The notes: generated by a model not told the origin, from the sequence alone. Positions 22,377-41,665 are shown, counted from the first letter of the stretch. The stretch: DNA of 64,000 nucleotides from Plantago ovata (GCA_028274465.1 CM051457.1:14993097-15057096), one strand, 5' to 3'. Made by a program: numbers and translations.

Positions 22377-23075
22377 GACTCAGTGGCTTGGAGCACTATG
22401 CAGAGAGATAGAAAGTTTAATAAGAGTGCGGGTTGCAAGATTATACGACCTGATAGTGCAAAGGTCGACTGGAAAAAATTGGTGCTTAACAATATTGCTA
22501 CACCCCGGGCAAAGTCCTGTATTTGGCTAGCATCTTGGCAACGGCTTGCAACAAAGGAGAGGCTGCGTCGTTTTAATATTACTGTTGATCCTCTGTGTGT
22601 GTTTTGCCATTTAGAAAATGAAGATATGGATCATCTATTTTTTGGGTGTGAAGAAGTGAATAGAGCTTGGACTGCACTCTTGGGATGGGCTGGCCGGAAT
22701 TGTCAGTGTAGAAACTGGCAGCCTTTACTCAAAGAACTGTGTATACAGGTGAAAGGAAAATCCCCCAGAAATAGAATTTGGAAAGTAATGGTGACTGAGT
22801 TCATTTATGCGGTATGGCAAGAAAGGAACAGACGTGTATTCCAGGAGAAAACACAGGATTGGAACATACTGCTACGAGAAGTAGTGCGTAAATCGTTAGG
22901 GAGATGCTGGGCGGTCAAGAAATTAGAACCGACTTGTAGTCAGTTCTTTGATTTTCCTAGAGTAGCTTAAAGTTAGAAATTTTTCTGTATTTGTGGTGTT
23001 TTCGTTGAGTTTTTGTACTTGTGACGATGGGCTTATTGGCTTACTTGGAATGGAAAAACTATCTTTCTTCCAAAA
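22377..23075 (+). mobile_element. 5'-truncated LINE with 15-bp target duplication
   Basis: The element encodes the C-terminal end of a LINE ORF2: the zf-RVT (reverse-transcriptase zinc-binding) domain, with WLASWQRLATKERL and the metal-ligand spacing C-V-F-C then H-L-F-F-G-C. The frame runs to a stop at 22970, followed by a roughly 100-nt 3' tail and a very short A run. The direct repeat AGTAATATAGATACA occurs at 22362-22376 and 23076-23090, exactly bounding the insertion. Loss of the reverse transcriptase and endonuclease is typical 5' truncation, so the copy is dead. Confidence 0.88.
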
Positions 23076-23533
23076 AGTAATATAGATACATACACAACCA
23101 CCAGAACACAAATCTTAATGGATATCTGAGTCTCGAGTTAACTTCAGAGGGAGATGAAATTCTAAAGCAAACAACAACCTGAATTACATATTCTAGAGAC
23201 TTTCAAGACTTTTGTGACAACTGATTGCAGATGAAAAATTGATAGCAATAAATCATCATGAGTCCTTGTAGGCTGTAGCAAACTAACTTTTACACTAGTG
23301 CCATGAATTCTGGCACATTGTGGCCCCCAATTCTTTCACGCTACTGAGTTGGAAAAACAAGCAGTCTATCTGTTTTTCAAATTAATAGAAATATTATATT
23401 TAAAGAATCAAAAATATAGATTATAGAGACATTTAATTTGCTATGCTCAACAAAACCCATAGACAAATTTGCAGCCCTTAGTAAATTGAAAACCCATCAA
23501 TGCAACAATATTATCCTGCAAGTTTACTTAGAA

Positions 23534-24200
23534 TCAACTGAACTTTTTAAGTAGTATGAAGATGAGAATACTGATAATAGAGGCTTGAATCGTGGTGCAC
23601 GTACCTTGTGTGACACAAACTGTAAGAAAATCGTTCCCATAGTTTTGTTGCTCTTCTTGTATGTTCCTTGCAGAAGCTGCAGCACTACGCAAACAACAGT
23701 GCAATTCTATCTTCTTGAGCAGAGGGGCCTCACCAATTCCACTAGGGATCTCCTCCAAGAATATGCAATACCGCAATACAAGGTGCTGAAGCCGTGGAAA
23801 GGGACAAAAATCAGCCTCCCATCGCTGTAGATTTGTGCCACTAATGAATAAGTACTTGAGACAACAAAAACTATCTTCTGTTGGTTCCCAAGTTGAACCT
23901 GTGAAGGCATAATTTTTTAATTTGAGCACCTCCAGATTAGGTAACACACTAAGGTGGATCATGTCTTCCCATGGCAAACAAGTGTCACTAAGTGTCAATT
24001 TCGTCAACTTTGGAGGGAAAACAATACCCCATGATGGATGAAGTTCCCTGAAACTTGGCCTGGCAAATGGATTGAAGAAGATATACTTGAGCGTATGCTC
24101 AAGATATACTTGTAGAGTACATATGCAACTAATCCCCTGTAGTAATATATGCAACTAATCCCCGGTATACATACAAACAAGTATATATGCAACTAATCCC
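23534..24200 (-). pseudogene. NLR resistance-gene remnant, R1-like C-terminal LRRs
   Basis: The frame encodes the last LRRs of an R1-type coiled-coil NLR: FPPKLTKLTLSDTCLPWEDM, LPNLEVLKLKNYAF, CLKYLFISGTNLQRW, FPRLQHLVLRYC and the usual end block IELHCC...SARNIQEEQ. Intact proteins of this class detect pathogen effectors and carry Rx-type coiled-coil and NB-ARC domains of several hundred residues. Neither is present in the following 2 kb, so only about 130 residues of the ectodomain survive. After the end block the frame runs through a GTACGTG donor-like site into non-coding sequence. The LRR start is bordered by a short repeat of ATATGCAACTAATCCCC (three copies, about 24126-24202). I judge it a decayed fragment. 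Confidence 0.7.
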
Positions 24201-24202
24201 CA
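24126..24202. repeat. Three copies of a 17-bp motif
   Basis: ATATGCAACTAATCCCC occurs three times within about 80 bp with unequal spacing, at the upstream edge of the NLR remnant. It looks like a small local duplication. Confidence 0.75.
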
Positions 24203-26386
24203 AGTTCCATCATAAAGAAGAAAAAAAATATCATATCCATTACCCAAATTACCAAGTGATCGAACAAGGTAATCTGTTTGACATAAGTTGCACAAGATAT
24301 TCAAAAACTACTCTACAAATTGGAGTCATATATACCTAATACAATGTAAACATAAGACATTCACAAGAAAATACGTACATCTGGGTGGAAATAGAAAGAA
24401 CGTAAATACGACTAAGAAGTTTATTGCTCAGATCCAATAGTAGTGTAACTTAAAAAAACGTCCATTTGTCTATTCAACATCATTAGAAATGCATGAAATG
24501 TGAAACAACAAAAGTATCACCGAATTGGTGAGACAACATATTTCTAGGAAAAAACAGAATAATATAACTGTAAACAACCCCCGGCAATTTGTAGTTTGTC
24601 GATCAGTAAATTACATTCGCCGTTCCCGATTTGCAACCAAATTTAAATACAGATCATTATAATAAATTGTGTTGCTTATAAGGCATAGTTTGAGAATGAC
24701 AACATTTTGCACCATACAGACGGTACAGTGATCACATGCGTTAATGCCTTTTCATCGGATTTGTAGAACATAACAAAGTAATGATTTGAAAACAAATAAT
24801 TAAAAAAAAAAAAGACTAATGAAGTTAAAAAAAACTAAAATACCAAAAGCACATGGTTTACCGCAGGTATGGCGAGTATTCATGGTGATGACAATCACTA
24901 TTCGAAACCCAAGCGACACCAGCATGAACAAAAAAAAAAAGGTAGATAAGAGAATTGTTGTTGATAACACTGTGTAGAAAGGGAAAGAGGGACGTTGAGC
25001 GGTTAATATTAAATAGGCGTAATTGTTGAAGAATCAAGAGAGGTTGCAAGTCCCCTGTGTTTGACGTTTGTGTACCAAACGGCATATGAAAGCGTTTTAA
25101 CCTAACCTAACCGGATTGAATTGAACCGGACTACCACAAAACTGAGATTTATTATACTGTGTAATTAATCCTCATGCTTGAACATTAAGGAGCTTTTAAC
25201 CTATAACCCTAAAAAAAGTCTCACTCAAATTAAGTTTTCAATAGTTTGAGTTCTGATTTTGAATTTTATTATATGGAACCACATAAATCCTTTCAAATGT
25301 AATTACTTTTTCCTTTGTGGGTTCCATATTTTGAGCTTAAATTAGACCTACTAATTAATAATTCATTTTTTCATAGGCTACTAATTATTAGTCACTTTAT
25401 AGCCCCCATTGGAGGCTATTTGGAGCTTAATTTAGGATTTTAACTTCAATTAAACCCCTTTGTAGCCTCCATAAGGAGTGCTGGAATGCTCTTATAGCAC
25501 TTATTATGGTTTAGGGTTCGAAAAAGTTTTTAAGGGTTATAAAACTTCAACTTTAAATAATAATGTATGTAAAATCACCATTTATAATTTTATTCTAAAT
25601 TCTTATCTATTTTTAATTATTTTTTAAAATTGTTCTGGCAATAGCAAATAGGATGTTTTAGATAGAACGAATGGAGAATAAGTTTCTTCTTATTACACAT
25701 TAACACAAATATTTTATATTTTACATTCAATATTTCTTCTTCTATTTCATTTTTAATTCCTATTTCATCATTTTTCAACCACATAATTATTTAGCATGTT
25801 ATTTTTTAGTCAATTATACTTTATATGGTGAAATGGTCTTTATATGTGTAATATATTATTGCGAAGCTCATCTCACAATATTACCATCTCCTAAAACCAA
25901 CGAAGGATCAAGTTATAAAGTGTGGGGAAAATGCAAAAACAATACAAGTTGTTGCATTCAATTAATTCCAACACTATATATTAGAGCTTCCATTGCAGCA
26001 AGGTGTCCTTTCTGGAACAGATCAATTTTTAGTTGATTGCCATGATTGAGTATGATAGCATGGTGTGAGTATATGATTTTAAAGGTTCCGTCTCGTTACA
26101 CCACTATCGCCCTCATGCTCCATATTAAACTGATTTGGGGAGAGAGTATGCACAACACAAGGGGATTTCGTACAATTTTCAAAATATAAGGGTTTGTTTT
26201 GCATATTTTGAACAACAGGGGGATTTTATGTATTTTACCCAAAAATAAACCCATTTTTCCGTAAATAATGTTAAACCCTAAACCCTCAATTCAACGAAAA
26301 CAACTGATACCAGTATACCACCAATCTGAATCAATCGTGATTTCTTCATCCTTCCCTGTTGCAATAATAGCAACTAAAGTTTTACA
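24203..26386. other. Intergenic region upstream of the CPN60-like gene
   Basis: No gene is supported. A minus-strand frame at 24858-25085 has a TTTTTTTTTT run and no family match. It could be a relic leader of the decayed NLR locus, but I cannot show that. The interval 25200-25500 contains several direct and inverted GGAGGCTA / TAGCCTCC motifs, probably from a degraded MITE. The last few hundred bases would hold the CPN60-like promoter. Confidence 0.45.
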
Positions 26387-32712
<6,326 letters not shown>

Positions 32713-33458
32713 TGCATGATACTTGCTTCATCATTGATTAGGACTAGTAGTTACATGAACGCGGATAACCATACTTGCCCATTTTTGTGATACCTTAATG
32801 TTGCCCCTGTTCATTTTTTATAATGAACTTGTGCTCTGGAGCCATTAACGTTTCTAAAGCATAAGCAACTGTAGGATGACAAACATCCCCACCAGAATGA
32901 TGTTTGATATAGAAAAAGATAAGATTACCTTATATCTTTGCTCTTGCATTGCATCTTCCTGTGTGTTTTGTGCTGTGGCTTTGTGTAGAGGCTGGAGATG
33001 CTATTTAGGCAATCCACAATGGTAACATAATGCCAGATAAAACCACACCAAATTAATTTTGACATAGTTTTCAGCTTACTGAAGATAGACTGAATTGAAT
33101 AAATCTAATCTAAGAGAACTCAAAAACTGATACATAAGAGAATATTAGTTAATTTTCAATTATTACTTAGTTTCAAGTGCATGTCCCCTTGACCTATGGC
33201 CGCATGTTGTTCGTGCAATCGACGTGCTAACCTGTGTTTCTCTTTGTAACACAGAAACATGCCTGGGCAAAATAGAGATTCAACTTAACTAGGTGATTCA
33301 AGTGCTAGTTTGCCCATTCTCTATCCTTTAGGGGAGCTTAAAATCTCATTTCCTGCCAAATGCATAGACTTGTCTTGTTCTTTGTCCCCAAGAATGTTAG
33401 GATGAGGAAGATACTGTAAAAGTCATTACAACCTTGCACTTTAAGGTGGCCAAGGGAA
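32713..33458. other. Convergent 3' spacer (CPN60-like / LOB-domain gene)
   Basis: The 746 bp between two convergent stop codons should hold both 3' UTRs. I see no further gene or element. Confidence 0.6.
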
Positions 33459-34211
33459 TCAAATTTGAACTCCTCTTACAACATCATCACAAGACAATTG
33501 ATCAAGACTAGCATTACATTCTTCAAATGAAATTCTCCTCACATGATTAATTGCCAAAGATGATGATGTTGACTCTGCACTACCATGCACATGACCATTC
33601 TCATCCCCATTCAAGCATCCCCAAGAATTCAAATCATCCACCACCACCTCCTCCTCCCCACCGGCCCCAAATGCACCCCTCCACTTGTCATTATAACTCT
33701 CCAGGGGGTCCCAACTGATCGTAGACTCCCTCGCCTCTGCCAGTGGTGATTGTTGCTGTTGCCGGTGCGCCGCTCGACAAACCGCGAGGTGGCGGAGAAC
33801 AATATCGCGCTCGGCCCTCGCCAGACTTAACCGTTGCTCGAGATCTCGTATAATCCGGTAACAACCGCCGACGGGGTCCACTGCACGCGCGTCGGATTGG
33901 AAGATTATTGTGCGCATGGCGTGGTCTTTTGCGGGTGGCTGCAGGTGTTTGACAATCTTGACAATGTTGCTCACGCCAAAAAGCCGGTGGGCGTTCAAGA
34001 ACTGGCGTTGGCGGTCGTGGGGGAAGTAAGGGGCGAGGACGCAATCAGGCGTACATTTCCGGCGCTGGTACTTGCACGCGGCGCAGGCTTGGGTGGTTGA
34101 GCTGTGGCTGCGGGGTGGCGGTACAATGGTGTTTGTGTTGGTGTTTCTCTTATGATTGTTAGGGTTCTTGTTGTTGTTGTTGGGCGTGACATTGATGTTG
34201 TGGGGTTGCAT
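33459..34211 (-). CDS. LOB-domain (LBD) transcription factor, LBD27-like
   Basis: Single-exon frame of 250 aa. After an Asn-rich N-terminus, the LOB domain begins with the C-block CAACKYQRRKCTPDC (C-x2-C-x6-C-x3-C, residues 43-57). It continues with a GAS-type block (FLNAHRLFGVSNIVKIV) and a coiled-coil Leu stretch (LEQRLSLARAERDIVLRHL). The first block with PYFPHDR and FQSDARAVDPVGGCY resembles LBD27 and LBD22 more than the lateral-root LBDs. LBD27 (SIDECAR POLLEN) acts in asymmetric microspore division; that role is only inferred here. The C-terminal 100 residues are acidic and Ser-rich, plausibly regulatory. The coding region is much more GC-rich than its surroundings, which also opens shadow frames on both strands. 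Confidence 0.9.
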   Translation of the reverse strand: MQPHNINVTPNNNNKNPNNHKRNTNTNTIVPPPRSHSSTTQACAACKYQRRKCTPDCVLAPYFPHDRQRQFLNAHRLFGVSNIVKIVKHLQPPAKDHAMRTIIFQSDARAVDPVGGCYRIIRDLEQRLSLARAERDIVLRHLAVCRAAHRQQQQSPLAEARESTISWDPLESYNDKWRGAFGAGGEEEVVVDDLNSWGCLNGDENGHVHGSAESTSSSLAINHVRRISFEECNASLDQLSCDDVVRGVQI

Positions 34212-35436
34212 GGCTAATTATATGTTGTCTGTGTTTGTCTGTGAGATAAGAGTGGCGGCTCCGGAGGGGATGGGAAAGGTGAAGTGTTTTACGTTTCTTG
34301 ATTGAATTGTGGCTTTCTTTTTGGGCCTCTTTTAGTGTTTCTCCTTTGATTTCGAGTTGAAACTTGGAGAGCCTTAATCTGTGGTGCAGAGAGTTATTAG
34401 GGGAAACTAGGTTATATTCACAGGATACCATTTGCTAAACATAGTAACCCTTGACTATTCTTTTCTAGAATTGAGATGCACATTTTGCTTTAGGCCTGCC
34501 TTGTTACACCTGGAAGTTTGAGAGGTATCTGTAAGTTGAATGGAAACTCTATTATTAGGGTTATGTTTGGCAAAATTCTAATAAAATGCACCGCAAATGG
34601 TGTATTACGGTGTCGTGAAATTTTTTCCAGCCACGTCGTAGAAGTACAGCCTCCATCCAGTCACAAGTAGATCGTGTGTGGATCTTCTCTTTTCTGTAAA
34701 TCCCAAATCCACTAGCATAACTTGCTGAGATCACTCTCCAAACGCCCTCATCCGATACTCTTGACCTGCGCCTTGTTTTTCATTGTTGCACAAAGTCTCA
34801 TCGATGTCTCCTGTACAATGCAGCTACTCTCTGTGTAAATACCACCCAATCGTCTAAGTCTCTAAGACGGTCCGAGTATATTCTCTTAGTCACATCCGGC
34901 TACCGATAGGCCATGAAAACAAGTGAAGTAGCTTTATGTATTCTCATATCGAACAGGAAGCTTGCGAAGAAGCTTGTAAAGGTACGGAGGAAGTAACAAA
35001 TAAAAAATAAATAATGTGTGCTGAAGTAATAAAATGCATAATAGATTGAAAGTAGCACTACATACATAGTACAATATATATTTCCAAGATGGAAATTTTC
35101 TTAGGAATTTTGTACATCTAGAACCTCACTAGAAAGTGAATTTAGGAGCTGTATTGTTCTCCAAACTTCAATTATAAGGTCATACACACACATGTATTCC
35201 AACAACACACTCTTTTGACCCATCTCTGCACCAAAATTTAGATATGAAGGACTTAGGAGTGTCAATGGAGTCAATTTGGTACGCGGTCCAGGTCCACCCT
35301 AAATTCGATCCAGCTATATAGCTCCTCAAAGAGATAAAGTCATAAAACAATCATCTACTAATCATACCATACATTGTAAAATAGTACATGTACCAGGAGC
35401 CCCTTTACTCAGCTTCTGACCAACATCTTTTTTTGT
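34212..35436. other. LBD upstream region / MAP kinase downstream region
   Basis: Both flanking genes run on the minus strand, so this interval contains the LBD promoter and the MAP kinase 3' UTR. The frame at 34159-34431 overlaps the LBD start and looks like leader sequence. No repeat or other gene is recognised. Confidence 0.55.
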
Positions 35437-37686
<2,250 letters not shown>

Positions 37687-37770
37687 AGTTAACCTCTGTT
37701 TAGAAATCTACTGATGGAGTTTAGCTAGGTAGTTGGATTGAGATTGAAGAATTTGGTACGTGTGTACATG

Positions 37771-37776
37771 TTTATA
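37771..37776 (-). promoter_or_regulatory. TATA box of the MPK3-type gene
   Basis: On the minus strand this reads TATAAA, about 85 bp before the start codon at 37686. That is a normal distance for a short 5' UTR. Confidence 0.55.
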
Positions 37777-38077
37777 CAGCAAAGTTCTCAACGGAGAAGT
37801 AACAGAGCAAGTGTAAGGAAGACAAGCGGAAAGAGCTACTCAAGCCCAGGTGTTATTTTAACTAATTCACTATAAAAAAATATAAAATATAAAATAATAA
37901 AAAGTTTAGCCGCCACTCATCTAACGGTTCAAACAGGTCTTCTCAGTCACAAATACAGTTTTATATTATATATATATATATATAATATATAATATAATAA
38001 AGAAAATGATCATTTAAATAATTAAAATTGATTGGAATAAATTTAAAATTAATTAATGATTCATGTGTTGGTTCCGG

Positions 38078-38210
38078 TTGACGTAAATCTAACTTATTTG
38101 CAGGGGCCCCCGTTAAAGAAGGAAGATGTCAAAGTTATCAAACTTGACCGAGTTGACTCAAAAAATTCCCTTAAATTTGTCTTAGCAAAGGGAAAAGAAA
38201 CCTCAGTCAA
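38078..38210 (-). promoter_or_regulatory. W-box cluster upstream of the MPK3-type gene
   Basis: WRKY-type TTGAC cores occur at 38078 (TTGACG), 38144 (TTGACC), 38153 (TTGACT) and, in reverse, near 38128 (TGTCAA) and at 38205 (AGTCAA). That makes five cores in about 135 bp, located 390-525 bp upstream of the start codon. WRKY factors commonly bind such clusters in defence-induced genes. Regulation here is inferred. Confidence 0.4.
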
Positions 38211-39603
38211 AACGGGCCGTAACCAATTGGTAAGCTAAAACACTTCGTAAAGTTTGATGGATTCAATTCAACTCCGATATACTGATATATGTTGGCCACA
38301 GATGCAAAACTCAACGTTTCCGTAAGGCAAGTAGTGTACAAGTAATAATGCCAAAGAGAAGTGTAAAATGGAAGAAATGAGATCTTTCTTCTAAAGAACA
38401 AACAAGAAGTCAAGAAAAAGAAGAAGATATAAATAATATACAATACGTTTGGCTATCTTTATCTTTTGGGAGTAAATTTTTAGGATGGGGAGTTGAGAAG
38501 TTGAATAGGAAAAAATTTTAGAAGTGAAAGAAAAATTGTGTTTGTTATTATTTTGGAGATTTTATAGGGTAGTAGAGTATTAATAAATAAAGGAAAGATA
38601 AAATAAAATTTAAATAATCATTAATAAGTTGTTGGGCTTCTATTTTGTACATTCTTTTACAAAGTTATTGATCCAAATATGAAAAGTTTTAACCCACTTA
38701 TTAATTTTTTATTATTTCTCTAATTTTCTTTATCACCAAGTTAACACCCTCTCTCATATTTTAGATATTTTATCACCCACATACAATTAAATACTCATAC
38801 AAAAATCAATTCTTTAATATTATTCTTATTTTTTGTCCAGCTTTAATATTATTCCTTAAATTGTGTCTTTTTTACCACTTAGGAACTTACTAAAAAACGG
38901 AGTAAGTATAAAAGATTGTTCTCCCTTATATGAGTTGTCGTCTTCATGCTATGGAGTTTCTTCTTTTGTCTTTTTCTTCCCCAACTAACTTTATTGTTGA
39001 AGAATTAATTATATCGTACCTTCCCAAGAGTTCGAGATTTTGAGAGAGTTGAATTTATTTATATTATAATATCAAAGCCATCTCTAGCTCACATCCATCT
39101 GGGTTCAAATCGCATCGGAGTCATACTCCACCCCATATTAAATTTTCAATTGAATGATATTCCAAATTCAAAATAGGTTAAAATCGATCACGAGTGCAGG
39201 GGAGTATTTAGTTCAAATGAATGAGACTCAATTGGAGTTCGCAAATACGAAAGAGCAACTTGCAAATAGCTCGGATATTATCTCGCATCTTAAAGCTCTA
39301 TATTATACACTTGTAGATTTTCATAGTCACACGCACTAAAATACAAGAAAATTGCATTTTTGATCCTCTAACTCAAAGTCCTCCACAAATTTGGTCACAA
39401 GTGGTTTTAAAAAATGCAACTTTGATCCCGCAACGTAAAAAACACTGTATTCATACGCATTTGCGTATGGAGGGGGGGTACGTGACTCTACGGTGGAGAA
39501 AAGGAAAAAGAAAAATTAAGAAAAAAACATTTAAAAAACCCTTCTCCCCGACAACTTAAAAAATTGTTGGAGTTGTTCATGGCAGAGCTGCTCCGTCATG
39601 GAC

Positions 39604-39774
39604 GCTTCAAAAGCTCTAATTTGGAGCTATGGCGGAAAAGCTCCAGATCAGAGCTTTTGAAGCTTCGATATGGACGAAGAAAGCTCCATGCCGAAGCTTC
39701 AAAAGCTCCAATTTGGAGTTTATGATGCGTCCATGCCGAAGGCAGAGCTCCGCCATGGCCGGAGCTTTTGAAGC
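39604..39774. repeat. Four alternating inverted copies of a 13-bp motif
   Basis: GCTTCAAAAGCTC appears at 39604-39616 and 39696-39708. Its reverse complement GAGCTTTTGAAGC appears at 39651-39663 and 39762-39774. The core is itself palindromic (AGCTTTTGAAGCT-like), so nested hairpins are possible. Flanking GGAGCT motifs repeat as well. Confidence 0.8.
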
Positions 39775-39900
39775 TCCAATCTGGAGCTTACAACTCCGTC
39801 CACAGCTACGTCGATGGCCGCAACTTATAAGTTTAATTATCTATTTTTAAAATTAAGAAAAATAGGGTAAATTGTAGTTTTTGGTCCCCTAAGTCAAGGT

Positions 39901-40478
39901 TATGGATGACAATTTGGGCCGGACAACCCGAGCCAGGCCTGATTTCGTCGGGCCAGGCCCGTCCGATCACCCTTTTGGGCTGGGCTTGGGCCTGTTATAT
40001 AGGCCCATGGGCCGAGCCTGGCCCTGAAATTCTAGCCCGCTAGCCCGGCCCGGTCCAATTGTATACTATATTTTTGTATATATTATATGTAATATAATTC
40101 TTTAATTTGTTATTTATACATTAGTAGTATTAAATTAAGTTGTAATTTATATATTTTTCATACTTTTCTATGTATTTATAAAATTCTCTATTGAATTATA
40201 TATTTTAATATACACCACATTCAATAATTTATAACTACTTGAAGCATTTTTTGTTTTAATTTCTTAAATCTTTTAATTTCTAATTTTTTAAAAAATTCTG
40301 ATTTAAAAAAATGATTGCCTTTTTATTTCTTTTGGAAAGAAAAAAAAAACGGGGTAGGCACGAGCCCGGCCCCAGTCCGTCATGCCCATCCCATGACGGA
40401 CTGGGGCCTGGGCCAAATGTGTCGGGCCAGGACCGGGCCTCTGGTGGCCCGGCCCGGCCCGGCCCATTGCTATCCCTT
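39901..40478. mobile_element. hAT-like non-autonomous element, 578 bp, 8-bp target duplication
   Basis: The left end TATGGATGACAATTTGGGCC pairs with the reverse-complemented right end AAGGGATAGCAATGGGCC, a form of the TAGGGATGGCAA-type hAT end. The target duplication GTCAAGGT is exact at 39893-39900 and 40479-40486. Subterminal GGCCCGGCCC repeats fill both ends around an AT-rich centre. It encodes no transposase. The frames at 40280-40560 are GC-rich end sequence, not genes. Confidence 0.85.
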
Positions 40479-40592
40479 GTCAAGGTGCACTTCGTATTTG
40501 GTCTTTTTTTTCTACAAAACAAATACGGTCTTCTATTTGAAGAAGTGTGTTAATTGCTGACTTGGATGACATTTTTTCAATTTTATTTTATT

Positions 40593-40874
40593 TTAAAATA
40601 GACTCCTACCCAGGCTAAAGACGCGTGCCGCTACGCTATGATCGGCGGCTATGGCTGTTCTGGAAGCTGCAGCTTGAGACTGGTTCCGGAGCTCGATTAG
40701 GGATTCATCAACCCCGTTATTGGTTGTGAGATTCGCGAGGGCCTTGAGAATCTGGTGGATGGCCTTGTAGTTGGATCGGTGGCTGTCTCCCATGATGTCG
40801 ATTGGTGATGGTGGCAGAAGGTGTGTAGGCCTGGGTTCGTAACTAGGCTCTAGATGCCGAGTTGATGGATCCAT
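40593..40874 (-). CDS. Small hypothetical frame, 93 aa
   Basis: The frame is GC-richer than its surroundings and has plausible amino-acid composition. A Pro-rich start is followed by an Ala/Leu-rich helical region (AIHQILKALANLTTNNGVDE, then QSQAAASRTAIAADHSVAAR). It ends at a stop shortly after a possible donor (CTGG then GTAGGA). I do not recognise a family, and no partner exon is clear on either side. It could be a first exon of a broken gene or transposon-derived sequence. Confidence 0.25.
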   Translation of the reverse strand: MDPSTRHLEPSYEPRPTHLLPPSPIDIMGDSHRSNYKAIHQILKALANLTTNNGVDESLIELRNQSQAAASRTAIAADHSVAARVFSLGRSLF

Positions 40875-41014
40875 AGAGAGACAGAAGCAATATCAAACAG
40901 AAAATATGAAAAACATAGTAAAATGGCATGAATTCGTACCCGGCCACAAGTTCTACTAGCACGGTCACGTTTTATAGGCCTCGCAATTAACTCATCGTCA
41001 ATCACATGCTGGAA

Positions 41015-41166
41015 TACCAATAAGGTCTAACTCAATTGGTTAGACTGAGGTGTCATGACACTAGAGGTCATAGGTTCAATTCTCGCCGGGTGCGGAATTA
41101 TTTATAATTTATTACTAGCTTTGTAATGCTACTTGTGAAATTGTAATGGTTTGATTATTAAAAAAA
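41015..41166 (+). mobile_element. tRNA-derived SINE with 15-bp target duplication
   Basis: A tRNA-like head carries an A-box-like stretch (CTAACTCAATTGGTTAGAC) and a B-box-like GGTTCAATTCTC about 50 bp later. An AT-rich body and a short poly(A) tail follow. The direct repeat AATCACATGCTGGAA flanks it at 41000-41014 and about 41166-41180, where its first A merges with the tail. Length is about 150 bp. Confidence 0.87.
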
Positions 41167-41253
41167 ATCACATGCTGGAACTACCTCATCGATTCTACTA
41201 TATATTAATACTTATCTTTCCAAGCCACGACGGTATAATAATGTACAAATGTC

Positions 41254-41401
41254 GCAATTTAGTGTTCAACTCACAACTAAATATTAATTGTAAAAAATAA
41301 TGAGAATCTTTATAGCGCGCAAAGGTTGCAATTTAGTGTTCAACTCACAACTAAATATTCAACGTAAATAATAATTAGAACTTAGAAGGTTTTGGAAAGT
41401 A
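41254..41401. repeat. 74-bp tandem duplication
   Basis: GCAATTTAGTGTTCAACTCA followed by CAACTAAATATT starts at 41254 and again at 41328, with the second half of each unit diverged. It is non-coding. Confidence 0.75.
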
Positions 41402-41665
41402 TAAAACAAAATAAAAAGCGTCTTAATCGATCCCTAGCCCTAGACGCCGCACCAATGTGAAGTATTTAGGATTTGGGACGTGTCCGCAGGCACTCCTTGG
41501 GCCAGTCTCTTCTACAGGTCCAGTATGACAGCCGTTAATTTCGTTGTGGTCATCCGTATTCGTTCTCTCAGGTAAACCCGAACTGAACCCCTCCGCTCTC
41601 TCATTGTTGTCCATGGCAGTTGGTATATTGCACTCTTAATTACTTCTTCAGCAGAATCCATATCA

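Noticed and set aside
24858..25085. 75-aa minus-strand frame as NLR first exon
   Set aside because: It has a long Phe run from poly-T and no coiled-coil or NB-ARC similarity; no link to the LRR relic could be shown.
38056..38238. 60-aa frame upstream of the MPK3-type gene
   Set aside because: No homology and no splice context; it overlaps the W-box-rich promoter.
39090..39130. B-box-like GGGTTCAAATC, possible tRNA
   Set aside because: No cloverleaf or A box at the right distance; at best a decayed SINE head.
40280..40560. Three overlapping GC-rich frames of about 80 aa
   Set aside because: They are translations of the subterminal GGCCCGG repeats of the hAT-like element.
41015..41100. Functional tRNA gene
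   Set aside because: The tRNA-like head lacks an acceptor stem and continues into a poly(A)-tailed body with target duplications, so it is a SINE.
41423..41614. 63-aa minus-strand frame with gene-like composition
   Set aside because: No family match; the adjacent sequence gives a competing frame of similar quality, and no consistent exon joining was found.
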